DNA of 64,000 nt from Siphonodentalium dalli. Taxonomy: Eukaryota; Mollusca; Scaphopoda; Gadilida; Siphonodentaliidae. The notes below the pieces were generated by a model that saw only the letters and a list, made by a program, of their open reading frames with translations, was not told where the DNA came from and did no database searches. The position numbers were made by a program, and so were the translations under genes. Every line of letters starts with the position of its first letter. The first letter of the stretch is position 1. Shown one piece after another: positions 11,761 to 24,290 of this stretch. The stretch is from contig CP136062.1 in assembly GCA_032622095.1 (NCBI GenBank), forward strand, positions 229,848,578-229,912,577, written 5' to 3'.

Positions 11761-12042
11761 CCTCTTAATTCAGATTGTTTGTCTTTGGTAATCTGCTAAG
11801 GCATTGCCCAGTTTGCTTCAGCTGATTGCCATAGCCAATTATGAGTGGTGTATTAGTCAATCATTTGACTACTTTAAGTACACTGGTCAATATCATTTGT
11901 TTATTTCAATGAAGCACATTGGAATCCTATCGTTTAGCGATTTTTTAAATTTCATTGAAACCCTTAGCAGATAACATTTAAAGGTATACTCTAAGTGCTG
12001 CGAGTTAATCCGACATTACTGTTAATCCAACATTACTGTTAA

Positions 12043-12446
12043 CCCTTTACCCAACAGAACGGCCCTGTGCCAATGCATTCTCTTATATATGCGAGTCGAC
12101 CATAGGTCGCCTCGCATATATAAGAGAATGCATTGGCTTAACACATATTAAAAATGATAAAATTGTCAAAGAATGTAGAAAAATATTATAAAAAATGTTT
12201 TAAAATGTAAGAAAATATTATAAAATTGTTAAAGAATGTAAGAAAAAATGGTAAAAAGTGTTAAAAAAGAATTTTTTTAGGCCAATGCATTCTCTTATAT
12301 ATGCGAGTCAACCATAGGTCGCCTCGCATATATAAGAGAATGCATTGGCACAGGGCATAACTGTAACAATCACAATGTGGTCAATGAACCGGTTCCAATG
12401 ATATCCATATTTGTATGGTTTTATTGAGACAGACCGAAGATATTTT
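12043..12446 (+). mobile_element. Family A MITE, right end truncated
   Basis: TTAA (12039-12042) then CCCTTTACCCAACA, two hairpins and the conserved right body up to gacagaccgaagatattt, after which similarity stops. Confidence 0.8.
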
Positions 12447-12887
12447 TTATGTACTTAAAACAAGTAGGCGACATTAGTCTATGTTTAAGGTACTCACTCC
12501 CGATTCGATGATCCCCATATCGTCAGATTACAACAGCATTTTTTGAAATTGAAATTAATTGACCCAAAATAATGCTAACCACAGTCAGCTATAGATTAAA
12601 ATAGCACAAAACGTGTTATTTATCAACATTCTGTTCAACGATTAATTTCCAATTTCCAAATGCACTTGATTTTAGAGTTATCCTTCTTCATACTCAACTT
12701 TGTCAGAGAGCATCGCCTTGACAAATTTTGTCCAGGCCACAAATAAGTACACATCTCGAGAAACAACAAATGTAAAAAATCAATATCTGATCACTCTGAG
12801 CTTTGATGGGTGGATTCCTCGACTCGAATCAAATATTTTTTACCCCCGAAGTCAAGGAAATAGTAATTCGGGAGCTTCAATTCGGAT
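12447..12887. other. Stretch with nothing firmly recognised
   Basis: Unique-looking. Weak relation of 12800-12860 (ggtggattcctcgactc...ttttaccccc) to the palindrome at 24291-24380. Confidence 0.35.
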
Positions 12888-12895
12888 TATGCGTC

Positions 12896-13340
12896 CAAGC
12901 CTGCAAATAGTGTGCCTGTCATTTGCAGAATGAGGTCCCCAGAGGGTGAATTTAGTGATGCTATCCCGCACAGTGGGCTAGCATCACCAAATTCACCCTC
13001 TGGAGACCTCATTCTGCTTAGGCCTCATCTTCTGGGAAGTATCTATTGTATCAAATTAACATTGGTTTTAGTTACTTTTTCTCTTCTGGGAAGTTTCTAT
13101 ATCGCCTAATTTGCAGAAGATAAAATTCAAAATCGAGGTGCCCAATGGGTGAACATCACCAACTTCAACTGCGAACTTCATTCTGATCCTAGGTCGCACA
13201 TAGGAGATGATGGCCTAAGCAGAATGATGTCCCCAGAGGGTGAATTTAGTGATGCTAGCCCACTTTGCGGGATAGCGTCACTAAATTCACCCTCTGGGGA
13301 CCTCATTCTGCAAATGACAGACACGCTATTTGCAGGCTTG
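12896..13340. mobile_element. hAT-type MITE, family C, reference copy
   Basis: 445 bp between TATGCGTC (12888-12895) and TATGCATC (13341-13348), an 8-bp target duplication with one mismatch. Termini are CAAGCCTGCAAATAGTGTG and near-complement. Two hairpins formed by gaggtccccagagggtgaat and complements. 8-bp duplications point to the hAT group; no transposase. Confidence 0.85.
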
Positions 13341-13348
13341 TATGCATC

Positions 13349-13847
13349 TGTAACCAGTGTTATAATTATTTGTACACACTATTTATATCTACGAATTGTC
13401 ACGAAACAATTATATTTATTATGATTCCGGGAAACTGTATAAATTGCTGAGTGTTTCTACACCTTTATACGTGTTTGTTTGGTAGATTGTGATCAGAACT
13501 TCTCAAGTAGTAGCTTAATCTAATACATTCCTTATGTGGTAGATTAATTGTTTGTCCTTGTTCGGAATTATTATAATATCCATTTGCTTCTCTTGACCAC
13601 AGGGGCGTTTAATTAAAAACAAGTAAAAAATATTAATTAAAAAAACAAATCTAAATTTTAAAACGAACTCGCATCTTTAATAATCGCATCACCATTGATA
13701 TAATAGGTTACAAGGGAGTTCACAGATCCTCACTTTTAACGGCCATAATTCACAAATGCCTGAACCTGTTCCTAAATTTCAATGCCAATCGCTCAAGTAA
13801 AAGCTATATTTTACAAATCTGGTGCACAATTCTAGGATAAACTGTTC
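13349..13847. other. Stretch with nothing recognised
   Basis: AT-rich sequence between the C and F elements with no supported frame. Confidence 0.4.
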
Positions 13848-13851
13848 TTAA

Positions 13852-14337
13852 AGGCTCACTTAATTTTCAAGTCACCGATTATTTTTTTGATAGTGCTTTG
13901 ATATATGGTTCTAATAAAAATCTATGCCATAAAATATGATTAAAGTACGATAATTCATCACCATTTTAAACGTCTTTGTCGCAGAAGATGCCCATAGACA
14001 AATAGAAAACAGCTGGAATCATAGAAAGATTACCCCTGTTATGGCTCCCAGAATGCAACAGAATTCAAACAAAATGTATTTTCAATGGAAGGGGAATAAC
14101 TCTATCTTTAAGATATAGAGTTATCCCCCCTCCATTGAAAATAATACACTTTGCGCTACAATGCAGATGAAACATAAGCACAAAAACACGTCGGTAACTC
14201 AACAAAAACATGTTCACAGTTTATCATACTGGATAAGTTGATAATGCAATGTTTTGGAGCTTCCTCTTTCAAATGGTATATAATATGGCATATATTTTAT
14301 ATAAAGTGATCTGGGGATTCGAAAATTAAATGAGCCT
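13852..14337. mobile_element. TTAA-flanked element, family F
   Basis: 486 bp with TTAA at 13848-13851 and 14338-14341; ends AGGCTCACTTAATTTTC and near-complement. Contains a hairpin (tcaatggaaggggaataact with complement) at about 14078-14150. Relatives are at 25829-26137 and, inverted, at 54490-54606. Confidence 0.8.
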
Positions 14338-14530
14338 TTAAACTTATAACAGATGTTGAACAAAAGATTTGTGGTGATCGCTGGCTACATGGCAAGACTT
14401 CAGTCCTGGAGAAAAATAGACCGTCTATATCAAACTCAATATTTATCGATAAACAAACCCCCTCTTTTTGTAAAACAAATTTGACATGCAATGACAGATC
14501 TAATGTTTATCTGCCCAAACGAATAACGTT

Positions 14531-14672
14531 ATATCAAATCCAGTCGGGATTTTTTTCCCTGTGCCAATGCATTCTCTTATATATGCGATCGACCATAGGT
14601 CGACTCGCATATATAAGAGAATGCATTGGCACAGGGTAAAAAAAAATCCCGACTTTCGACTGGATTTGATAT
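14531..14672. mobile_element. 142-bp near-perfect palindrome carrying one family A hairpin
   Basis: atatcaaatccagtcgggat...ccctgtgccaatgcattc is mirrored across gaccataggtc. The hairpin is the family A module, but the outer arms are unrelated to the A ends. Confidence 0.8.
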
Positions 14673-14921
14673 ATTCTTTAATTATCCTCCGAGATCTCCA
14701 CTCTTCATATATTTAAAGATAATTATGAAGTGATTCGATTGTAGACAAAATACGTGCCAGTTTACTAAACTATAATCAGAATACTCGTTGCATGTTCGCC
14801 AAGCAGGTCATTGAGTTTATTTTCATTGCAAAACTAATTTAAAGGTAACCCTTTGTTGTAGGTTATAATTTAGAAATAAAAGTTATAAAATTATGAAAAT
14901 TTCCTCAAGAATATACTATAA

Positions 14922-15288
14922 CCCTTTACCCAACAGAACGGCCCTGTGCCAATGCATTCTCTTATATATGCGAGTCGACCATACATTGGCTTAACACATT
15001 AAAAATTATAAAATTGTTCAAGAATGTAAGAAAAAATGGTAAAAAGTGTTAAAAAAAAGATTTTATTAAGGCCAATGCATTCTCTTATATATGCGAGGCG
15101 ACCTATGGTCGACTCGCATATATAAGAGAATGCATTGGCACAGGGCATAACTGTAACTATCACAATGTGGTCAAGGAGCCGGTTCCAATGACATCCATAT
15201 TTGTATGGTTCTATTGAGACAGACCGAAGATATTTTAGGCTGTTGAAGCTTTATTTGGACGGTTTTGGCCGTTTTGTTGGGTAAAGGG
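14922..15288 (+). mobile_element. Family A MITE with one hairpin arm deleted
   Basis: CCCTTTACCCAACA to TGTTGGGTAAAGGG; right TTAA at 15289-15292, left flank ATAA. The second arm of the first hairpin is missing: gtcgaccata runs directly into cattggctt. Confidence 0.85.
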
Positions 15289-15460
15289 TTAAAGAGTATA
15301 GTATAAAGAGTATAGTATAATGATGGTATGAATGCAATATTATCCACACAACATACTTTGTGTGAACCGAGTTTGTTTATTACAGCACGTAAATAGTGAG
15401 TGATAAGCAAAACACTCAACACCGTGGTTAATTCTTAGTGATTCATGGGGACCCATTTAA

Positions 15461-15853
15461 CCCTTTACCCAACAGAACGGCCCTGTGCCAATGCATTCTC
15501 TTATATATGCGAGTCGACCATAGGTCGCCTCGCATATATAAGAGAATGCATTGGCTTAACACATTAAAAATTATAAAATTGTTCAAGAATGTAAGAAAAA
15601 ATGGTAAAAAGTGTTAAAAAAAAGATTTTATTAAGGCCAATGCATTCTCTTATATATGCGAGGCGACCTATGGTCGACTCGCATATATAAGAGAATGCAT
15701 TGGCACAGGGCATAACTGTAACTATCACAATGTGGTCAAGGAGCCGGTTCCAATGACATCCATATTTGTATGGTTCTATTGAGACAGACCGAAGATATTT
15801 TAGGCTGTTGAAGCTTTATTTGGCCGGTTTTGGCCGTTTTGTTGGGTAAAGGG
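15461..15853 (+). mobile_element. Family A MITE, complete
   Basis: 393 bp, TTAA at 15457-15460 and 15854-15857, both hairpins intact. It is the second copy within the ~565-bp tandem duplication. Confidence 0.9.
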
Positions 15854-15960
15854 TTAAAGAGTATAGTATAAAGAGTATAGTATAATGATGGTATGAATGC
15901 AATATTATCCACACAACATACTTTGTGTGAACCGAGTTTGTTTATTGCAGCACGTAAATA

Positions 15961-16485
15961 GTGAGTGATAAGCAAAACACTCAACACCGTGGTGAATTCT
16001 TAATGATTCATGGGGACCCATTTAACACCAGAATCTTGAGTGGCGAAGATTTACAAACACTATACAGGTATGTTGTAAAAAATTTGGTGGCTATTTCTAA
16101 CCAAAGTTCAAGCACTGGGCTCTCCCCTGTGTTGAGTGTTTTGCTTATCGCATACTCTTTATGTACTGTTTGTTTACATAACATGACGTTTGTTTATATA
16201 ACACAGAGTACTAACATGGCAATAACATGCAATTTACATAATTATGATTGGTATAAGAACAAGTTTGTCTATAATACAATATTCTTTCTGTTTATGGCGA
16301 TTTTAAAGAATGTGACTACTTTAATCAAAATAGCAATACCAAATGCCAATGCTCACCGTATCTTTAATTTAGATTTTTTATATATTTACTTGTTTTTTAA
16401 CAACACTGCCCTGCGTCTTGACTTGTTGGTCTCCAATCTTCTCAATTGCTTCTCTTTTGATTGTCCGTCTCTCGTAGGTCGTTAA
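15961..16485 (+). other. 174-codon open frame, probably not a gene
   Basis: Longest open frame of the window. Its first ~20 codons lie in the duplicated flank, residues ~80 on lie in a dispersed repeat also found at 25440-25630, and aagcaaaacactcaacac at its start is repeated inverted at 16131. Hydrophobic composition follows AT richness. No family recognised. Confidence 0.15.
16170..16400 (+). repeat. Dispersed repeat H (second copy 25440-25630)
   Basis: Shared stretches include gtttacataaca, aataacat, and atattctttctgttt.tggc in the same order. Similarity is moderate; element class unknown. Confidence 0.55.
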
Positions 16486-16605
16486 CTCTGGTTATCCTCG
16501 CCACTACAGGCCTGCAAGTTACATAATTTTGCGTAACCTATTTTTGTTTGCCTAGTTTTGCCTTGATAACCTTTAGATTACCAGAAGAGATACACAAACT
16601 GTTAT

Positions 16606-16754
16606 CAAGCCTTGAAATAGGATGTCTGTCATTTGCAGAATGAGGTTCCCAGAGGGTGAATTTGGTGATGCTAGCCCGCTATGCGGGGTAGCATCACTAA
16701 ATTCACCCTCTGGGGACCTCATTCTGCAAATGAGACACCCTATTTCAAGGCTTG
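16606..16754. mobile_element. Minimal hAT-type MITE, family C, 149 bp
   Basis: Flanked by a perfect 8-bp duplication ACTGTTAT (16598-16605 and 16755-16762). Ends CAAGCCTTGAAATAG and complement; essentially one long hairpin with tip ctagcccgctatgcggggtag. Confidence 0.92.
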
Positions 16755-16913
16755 ACTGTTATATCATTACTACTGGTATTATTAACTAGCAATGAGTTAC
16801 TGATTGAAGGAATAATTTGAAATGTCCATATTTGGACTTGATTGAGCAATAATTAAGTTAAGAATCGGTGATTGCGAGACCTGCAAAAAATCTTTTGCAC
16901 GACCTGTTTTTGT

Positions 16914-17085
16914 TCGCGTTCAACCTCCATACGAACTAACGGTCGTTCAACCTCCATGCGAACTAACGGTCGTTCAACCTCCATGCGAACTGAACGGTCG
17001 TTCAACCTCCATGCGAACTGAACGGTTGTGTAACCTCCATATGACCTCTGTGCAACCTCCGTGCGAACTGAACGGTCGTTCGCCT
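16914..17085. repeat. ~27-29-bp tandem repeat, about 6 units
   Basis: ggtcgttcaacctccatgcg then aactgaac, with drift in the last units. Confidence 0.88.
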
Positions 17086-17172
17086 CAAATTTGCAGGCCT
17101 GCCTCTCTTTGATTGTGAGTTTCTAATCGTAGGTCGGTCGCTTCTGTTTGACTGTTGTTGTTAATTGTTAGG

Positions 17173-17631
17173 CAAGCCTGAGTTTAGTGTGCCTGTCATT
17201 TGCAGAATGAGGTCCCCAGGGGGTGAATTTAGTGTCGCTATCCCGCATAGTGGTCTAGCATCACTAAATTCACCCTCTGGGGACCTCATTCTGCATGGCC
17301 TCATCTGCAATGGGAGACATGGATTCAGATTTAAGTTCCCAAATGGTGACTATTGTGATGTACACCCATTGGGAATGTCGATTATGCAATGTGTCATCTG
17401 CCAATTTGGGGATATAGAGAAACTAAACTAAAAAAGAAATAAAATCTATATGTAGAAGTTTCTATAGAAATTTGATAATAAAGAAACTTTCCAGAGAAGA
17501 TGAGGCCAAGCAGAATGAGGTCCCCAGGGGGTGAATTTAGTGATGCTTGCCCGCTATGCGGGATAGCGTCACTAAATTCACCCTCTGGGGACCTCATTTT
17601 GCAAATGACAGACATACTAAACTCAGACTTG
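17173..17631. mobile_element. hAT-type MITE, family C
   Basis: 459 bp between TTGTTAGG (17165-17172) and GTGTTAGG (17632-17639), an 8-bp duplication with one change. Both hairpin modules present. Confidence 0.85.
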
Positions 17632-17832
17632 GTGTTAGGTATTTTCCGTGAATACAGACATCAATTTGATTTTAATGATTGTATCTTTTTTTTTTCATTA
17701 TACACGATTGTAAATTATGTGAATTTTATCAATTAAAGGAACATCAACTGTTTGTGTCGTTATTTATTTTATAGATTAACCAATACATGTAAGTGGATGT
17801 CTGACAAGGGTACACATCTGTCAGGGTTATCA

Positions 17833-20800
17833 AAAATCACACCTTGTCCTCCGGAATGACAGTAAAATCACACCTAGCCCTCCGGAATGACAATAAAATC
17901 ACACCTAGCCCTCCGGAACGACAGTAAAATCACACCTCGCCCTCCGGAACGACAGTAAAATCACACCTCGCCCTCCGGAATGACAATAAAATCACACCTA
18001 GCCCTCCGGAATGACAATAAAATCACACCTCGCCCTCCGGAACGACAGTAAAATCACACCTAGCCCTCCGGAATGACAATAAAATCACACCTAGCCCTCC
18101 GGAACGACAGTAAAATCACACCTAGCCCTCCGGAATGACAATAAAATCACACCTAGCCCTCTGGAACGACAGTAAAATCACACCTCGCCCTCCGGAATGA
18201 CAATAAAATCACACCTAGCCCTCCGGAATGACAATAAAATCACACCTAGCCCTCTGGAACGACAGTAAAATCACACCTAGCCCTCCGGAATGACAATAAA
18301 ATCACACCTCGCCCTCCGGAATGACAATAAAATCACACCTAGCCCTCCGGAATGACAATAAAATCACACCTAGCCCTCCGGAACGACAGTAAAATCACAC
18401 CTCGCCCTCCGGAATGACAGTAAAATCACACCTAGCCCTCCGGAATGACAATAAAATCACACCTAGCCCTCTGGAACGACAGTAAAATCACACCTAGCCC
18501 TCCGGAATGACAATAAAATCACACCTCGCCCTCCGGAATGACAATAAAATCACACCTAGCCCTCCGGAATGACAATAAAATCACACCTAGCCCTCCGGAA
18601 CGACAGTAAAATCACACCTAGCCCTCCGGAATGACAATAAAATCACACCTAGCCCTCCGGAACGACAGTAAAATCACACCTAGCCCTCCGGAATGACAAT
18701 AAAATCACACCTAGCCCTCTGGAACGACAGTAAAATCACACCTAGCCCTCCGGAACGACAGTAAAATCACACCTAGCCCTCTGGAACGACAGTAAAATCA
18801 CACCTAGCCCTCTGGAACGACAGTAAAATCACACCTAGCCCTCTGGAACGACAGTAAAATCACACCTAGCCCTCTGGAACGACAGTAAAATCACACCTAG
18901 CCCTCTGGAACGACAGTAAAATCACACCTAGCCCTCTGGAACGACAGTAAAATCACACCTAGCCCTCTGGAACGACAGTAAAATCACACCTAGCCCTCTG
19001 GAACGACAGTAAAATCACACCTAGCCCTCCGGAATGACAATAAAATCACACCTAGCCCTCTGGAACGACAGTAAAATCACACCTAGCCCTCCGGAATGAC
19101 ATTAAAATCATACCCAGCCCTCCAGAATGACAATAAAATCACACCTAGCCCTCCGGAATGACAGTAAAATCACACCTCGCCCTCCGGAATGACAATAAAA
19201 TCACACCTAGCCCTCCCGAACGACAGTAAAATCACACATAGCCCTCCGGAATGACAATAAAATCACACCTAGCCCTCTGGAACGACAGTAAAATCACACC
19301 TAGCCCTCCGGAATGACAATAAAATCACACCTAGCCCTCTGGAACGACAGTAAAATCACACCTAGCCCTCCTGAATGACAATAAAATCACACCTAGCCCT
19401 CCGGAACGACAATAAAATCACACCTAGCCCTCCGGAACGACAGTAAAATCACACCTAGCCCTCCGGAATGACAATAAAATCACACCTAGCCCCCCGGAAT
19501 GACAATAAAATCACACCTCGTCCTCTGGAATGACAATAAAATCACACCTAGCCCTCTGGAACGACAGTAAAATCACACCTAGCCCTCCGGAATGACAATA
19601 AAATCACACCTAGCCCTCCGGAATGACACTAAAATCACACCTAGCCCTCCGGAATGACAGTAAAATCACACCTAGCCCTCCGGAATGACACTAAAATCAC
19701 ACCTAGCCCTCCGGAATGACAGTAAAATCACACCTAGCCCTCCGGAATGACACTAAAATCACACCTAGCCCTCCGGAATGACAGTAAAATCACACCTAGC
19801 CCTCCGGAATGACAATAAAATCACACCTAGCCCTCCGGAATGACACTAAAATCACACCTAGCCCTCCGGAATGACAGTAAAATCACACCTCGCCCTCCGG
19901 AACGACAGTAAAATCACACCTAGCCCTCCGGAATGACAGTAAAATCACACCTAGCCCTCCGGAATGACAATAAAATCACACCTAGCCCCCCGGAATGACA
20001 ATAAAATCACACCTAGCCCCCCGGAATGACAATAAAATCACACCTCGTCCTCTGGAATGACAATAAAATCACACCTAGCCCTCCGGAATGACAATAAAAT
20101 CACACCTAGCCCCCCGGAATGACAATAAAATCACACCTAGCCCCCCGGAATGACAATAAAATCACACCTAGCCCCCCGGAATGACAATAAAATCACACCT
20201 CGTCCTCTGGAATGACAATAAAATCACACCTAGCCCTCCGGAATGACAGTAAAATCACACCTCGTCCTCTGGAATGACAATAAAATCACACCTAGCCCTC
20301 TGGAACGACAGTAAAATCACACCTAGCCCTCCGGAATGACAATAAAATCACACCTAGCCCTCCGGAATGACACTAAAATCACACCTAGCCCCCCGGAATG
20401 ACAGTAAAATCACACCTAGCCCTCCGGAATGACAATAAAATCACACCTAGCCCTCCGGAATGACAATAAAATCACACCTAGCCCTCCGGAATGACAGTAA
20501 AATCACACCTAGCCCTCCGGAATGACAGTAAAATCACATCTAGCCCTCCGGAATGACAATAAAATCACACCTCGTCCTCTGGAATGACAATAAAATCACA
20601 CCTAGCCCTCCGGAATGACAGTAAAATCACACCTCGCCCTCCGGAATGACAGTAAAATCACACCTAGCCCCCCGGAATGACAGTAAAATCACACCTAGCC
20701 CTCCGGAATGACAGTAAAATCACATCTAGCCCTCCGGAATGACAATAAAATCACACCTCGTCCTCTGGAATGACAATAAAATCACACCTAGCCCTCCGGA

Positions 20801-21213
20801 ATGACAGTAAAATCACACCTAGCCCTCTGGAATGACAATAAAATCACACCTCGTCCTCTGGAATGACAATAAAATCACACCTAGCCCTCCGGAATTACAA
20901 TAAAATCACACCTCGCCCTCCGGAACGATAGTAAAATCACATCTAGCCCTCCGGAACGACACTAAAATCACACCTAGCCCTCCGGAATGACAATAAAATC
21001 ACACCTCGCCCTCCGGAATGACAATAAAATCACATCTAGCCCTCCGGAACGACAGTAAAATCACACCTAGCCCTCCGGAATGACACTAAAATCACACCTA
21101 GCCCTCCGGAACGACAGTAAAATCACACCTAGCCCTCCGGAATGACAATAAAATCACACCTAGCCCTCCGGAATGACAATAAAATCACACCATCGCCCTC
21201 TGGAATGACATTA
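17833..21213. repeat. 31-bp minisatellite, 109 units in register
   Basis: Unit core aaaatcacacctagccctcc then ggaatgacaat or a variant. The first and last unit starts (17833, 21181) are exactly 108 x 31 apart, so there is no net indel in 3.35 kb. Variation is confined to a few sites (tagcc/tcgcc, ctcc/ctct/cccc, aatg/aacg, caa/cag/cac). A run of ctctggaacgacagt units sits at about 18780-19020. Confidence 0.97.
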
Positions 21214-22090
21214 ACAAGTCAGAATGGAGCACTGGCTAATGGACCATAAGGCCTTTCCGTTTGTCAACATGAGTAGAGTTAAAGAAATATGGCTTACAAC
21301 CTATCTGTCATATAATTTCCCCACATATAAATTAGGCCGGTACATAAATGTATGGATGACATGAGTAAGGGGAGGATGTCTGTTAAGCATATCAAAGAAG
21401 AGGCTAAGTTTAATGATGACCAAGGTCCAATGACATGAATTTTTAAGTGGAAGCTGGATCCAGGAGTGGTTTAATGGAATTTTGAAAATAGTTTTAATAC
21501 GTACCCGGTACCCCTCAAAAACAAGATTTTATTTTATGCTAAAATTAGAATTTAGACTAATTTGGAAACTTACTCCCAATGAGTTGAAAAGATGTCAAAA
21601 TGTTTTGATAGAATCATTATAGTTTCAGATTTATGACTGTGCCATACTCAGCTCATGTCACATTACGTTTCGACTCATTACAGATTGATGACTGTGTGCC
21701 ATACTCAGCGCATGTCACGTTTTGTTCGGTTCTTTTTAGCTCAACTTTACAATGTAAAGTTTGAGCTATTGCCATGGGTTGCGTCTGCCATGCATGCTTC
21801 AACAATATTTCCTTTGGCACACCCTACAGGAATTTACTCTTTGTATGACTAAATTCTTTGGTGCACACATCTTTCATCCGAACATCAAACTTCATATGGA
21901 TTTTCGGAGTGACCTCCAGATGGGAGCCTCCTATTTTGACCAAAATTCGTTGAAAAACATGCCTCCAGTATCCATCTTGGAATATACTCTTTGTATGACT
22001 AAATCTGCTCAGCAAAAAATTAACTCCTTCCCAAGTTGAGCTAGAGTGTCGTTGACACTTTCAATTTAAAACTGGGCACAGATGTCAACC
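21214..22090. other. Stretch without a supported gene
   Basis: Contains a short direct repeat (gatgactgtg...ccatactcagc twice around 21630-21710) and ctcaactttacaatgtaaagtttgag, a small palindrome. Frames up to 92 codons have no recognisable similarity. ctctttgtatgactaaat occurs twice (about 21837 and 21987). Confidence 0.4.
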
Positions 22091-23468
22091 AGCATGGGAA
22101 CCTGTGCACCTGCGATTTCGAGTTCAGGCAGAGTTAATGCCATTTTTCGATTGTTTTATGTTTTTTTTTTTAGAGTTATTGACCCTTTCTCGACACATGG
22201 AAGATGTGAAACATATTGTATCATATTGGAGTAATCAATTCTCCTACAGTTTGTAGTATAGGGATCTGAAACCCATAAATCCTTCAAACCTGCCGCCTTC
22301 ATCGGGGGACATTTAGGTCAGCGACCTTTTATTCAATCTCTACCAGAGCGCACCAGTCATACTTCCTTAGAGCGCACCAGTCATACTTCCTTAGAGCGCA
22401 CCAGTCATACTTCCTTAGAGTGCACCAGTCATACTTCCTTTCTGACTCTGTCACCGGCTGGGCACCAGTCATACTTCCTTTCTGTCACCGGCTGGGCACC
22501 AGTCATACTTCCTTTCTGACGCTGGGCACCAGTCATACTTCCTTTCTGACTCGTCACTGGCTATGTACTAATTCTGGTTCAATATATTTATCACAGGGTT
22601 TCCAGGAAAAATGGTGAAACCGATTACCCAAAAGTCAAATTTCCTATGTGCTTTGAAAACAATTCCCACACTTAAAACTTAATTCCAGAGTGGAGAACTA
22701 GAGTGGTAGTTTTGTTGATATTTTTGCAAGCTACTCTTCAAAATTTCAGCAAATTAGAACCCTTATGTTTGACTCGCCTAGCATGGGAACCTGTGCACCT
22801 GCGATTTCGAGTTCAGGCAGAGTTAATGCCATTTTTCGATTGTTTTATGTTTTTTTTTTTAGAGTTATTGACCCTTTCTCGACACATGGAAGATGTGAAA
22901 CATATTGTATCATATTGGAGTAATCAATTCTCCTACAGTTTGTAGTATAGGGATCTGAAACCCATAAATCCTTCAAACCTGCCGCCTTCATCGGGGGACA
23001 TTTAGGTCAGCGACCTTTTATTCAATCTCTACCAGAGCGCACCAGTCATACTTCCTTAGAGCGCACCAGTCATACTTCCTTAGAGCGCACCAGTCATACT
23101 TCCTTAGAGTGCACCAGTCATACTTCCTTTCTGACTCTGTCACCGGCTGGGCACCAGTCATACTTCCTTTCTGTCACCGGCTGGGCACCAGTCATACTTC
23201 CTTTCTGACGCTGGGCACCAGTCATACTTCCTTTCTGACTCGTCACTGGCTATGTACTAATTCTGGTTCAATATATTTATCACAGGGTTTCCAGGAAAAA
23301 TGGTGAAACCGATTACCCAAAAGTCAAATTTCCTATGTGCTTTGAAAACAATTCCCACACTTAAAACTTAATTCCAGAGTGGAGAACTAGAGTGGTAGTT
23401 TTGTTGATATTTTTGCAAGCTACTCTTCAAAATTTCAGCAAATTAGAACCCTTATGTTTGACTCGCCA
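22091..23468. repeat. 689-bp tandem duplication with nested 24-bp repeats
   Basis: agcatgggaacctgtgcacc starts the copies at 22091 and 22780, and the two copies look identical. Each contains several units of accagtcatacttcctt (about 22345-22550 and 23034-23239). Confidence 0.95.
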
Positions 23469-23640
23469 TTCGTGTTGTCGTGTTCGTTAGAATTTTGTGT
23501 TGATAAAATAATCAGAAAACCAAATCACCCATTTCGCAATATTGTTCTTCGGTTCTGGTGGGATTTTCCACACTTAAGGAAGGAAATTACACAAACTTTG
23601 TTTTGGTAATTTTTAACCACACCAATATCAGCCTGGTTAA

Positions 23641-24244
23641 CCCTGTCACGACGGGAGCTACGTGGGTACAGCATTGAAGATCCTGTGCAAGTGTATTCTC
23701 TTATATATGCCAGTCTCCCATTGAGAGCCTTGCATATATAAGGCCAATATAAATTGCTATATTTACATCCAACTATTTCAAAATAGGGCGGGAGTGCAAA
23801 TTAGATTTTTTTATATTTCATTCTTCCTAACATAAATGGCCATGGACAGTTCTCTCGATATTGAAGCAGTATCCTATATTATATGATACAAGGTGATTTC
23901 GATTGTCCAATTTGATCAAAATAGACTGATTAATGGGTCATTGAACAGCATTGAAATGTAATTTGATGGTTTTAAAGGCATGAGAAATAAGTTAATATAT
24001 GTGAAGGTCAATATTTAAAAAAAATCTTGATTTACATCCCCTCCTGACCCTATTTAAACCCCCTCCCGACCCTAGTTTAGTCCCTCCTCAATTTTAGTTG
24101 GATATCTATTTTGTAAACTTTTTTTCTCATGCCTTAACTGTCAAACTACATTTCAATGCACTGGCTTGCGAGACTCCCATATTTAAGAGAATGCATTGCC
24201 GGAGGATTTTCGCAAAATTTCAGGAAGCTTCAGTCATGAAAGGG
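23641..24244. mobile_element. piggyBac-type MITE, family B, near-complete
   Basis: 604 bp with TTAA on the left (23637-23640) and ATAA on the right. Ends CCCTGTCACGACGGGAGC and the complement of CCCTTTCATGACTGAAGC. Hairpins use the same cattctcttatat core as family A. An inner inverted repeat (cattgaaatgtaatttgatg with its complement at ~24150) encloses C-rich sequence. Confidence 0.75.
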
Positions 24245-24290
24245 ATAAAGATAACCTATCCGATTTAACACCCCAAAATTACTATCTTTT

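Larger units (their letters stand above)
14922..16023. repeat. ~565-bp tandem duplication (MITE plus 168-bp flank)
   Basis: Each unit is a family A MITE followed by aagagtatagtataa...gattcatggggaccca. The flank copies differ at only a few bases, and equivalent positions are 565 apart. Confidence 0.9.

Noticed and set aside
15961-16485. 174-codon frame as a membrane protein gene
   Set aside because: Assembled from a duplicated flank and a dispersed repeat; hydrophobicity follows AT-rich composition.
17833-21213. CRISPR-like array
   Set aside because: Repeats are contiguous 31-bp units with no unique spacers, in eukaryotic context.
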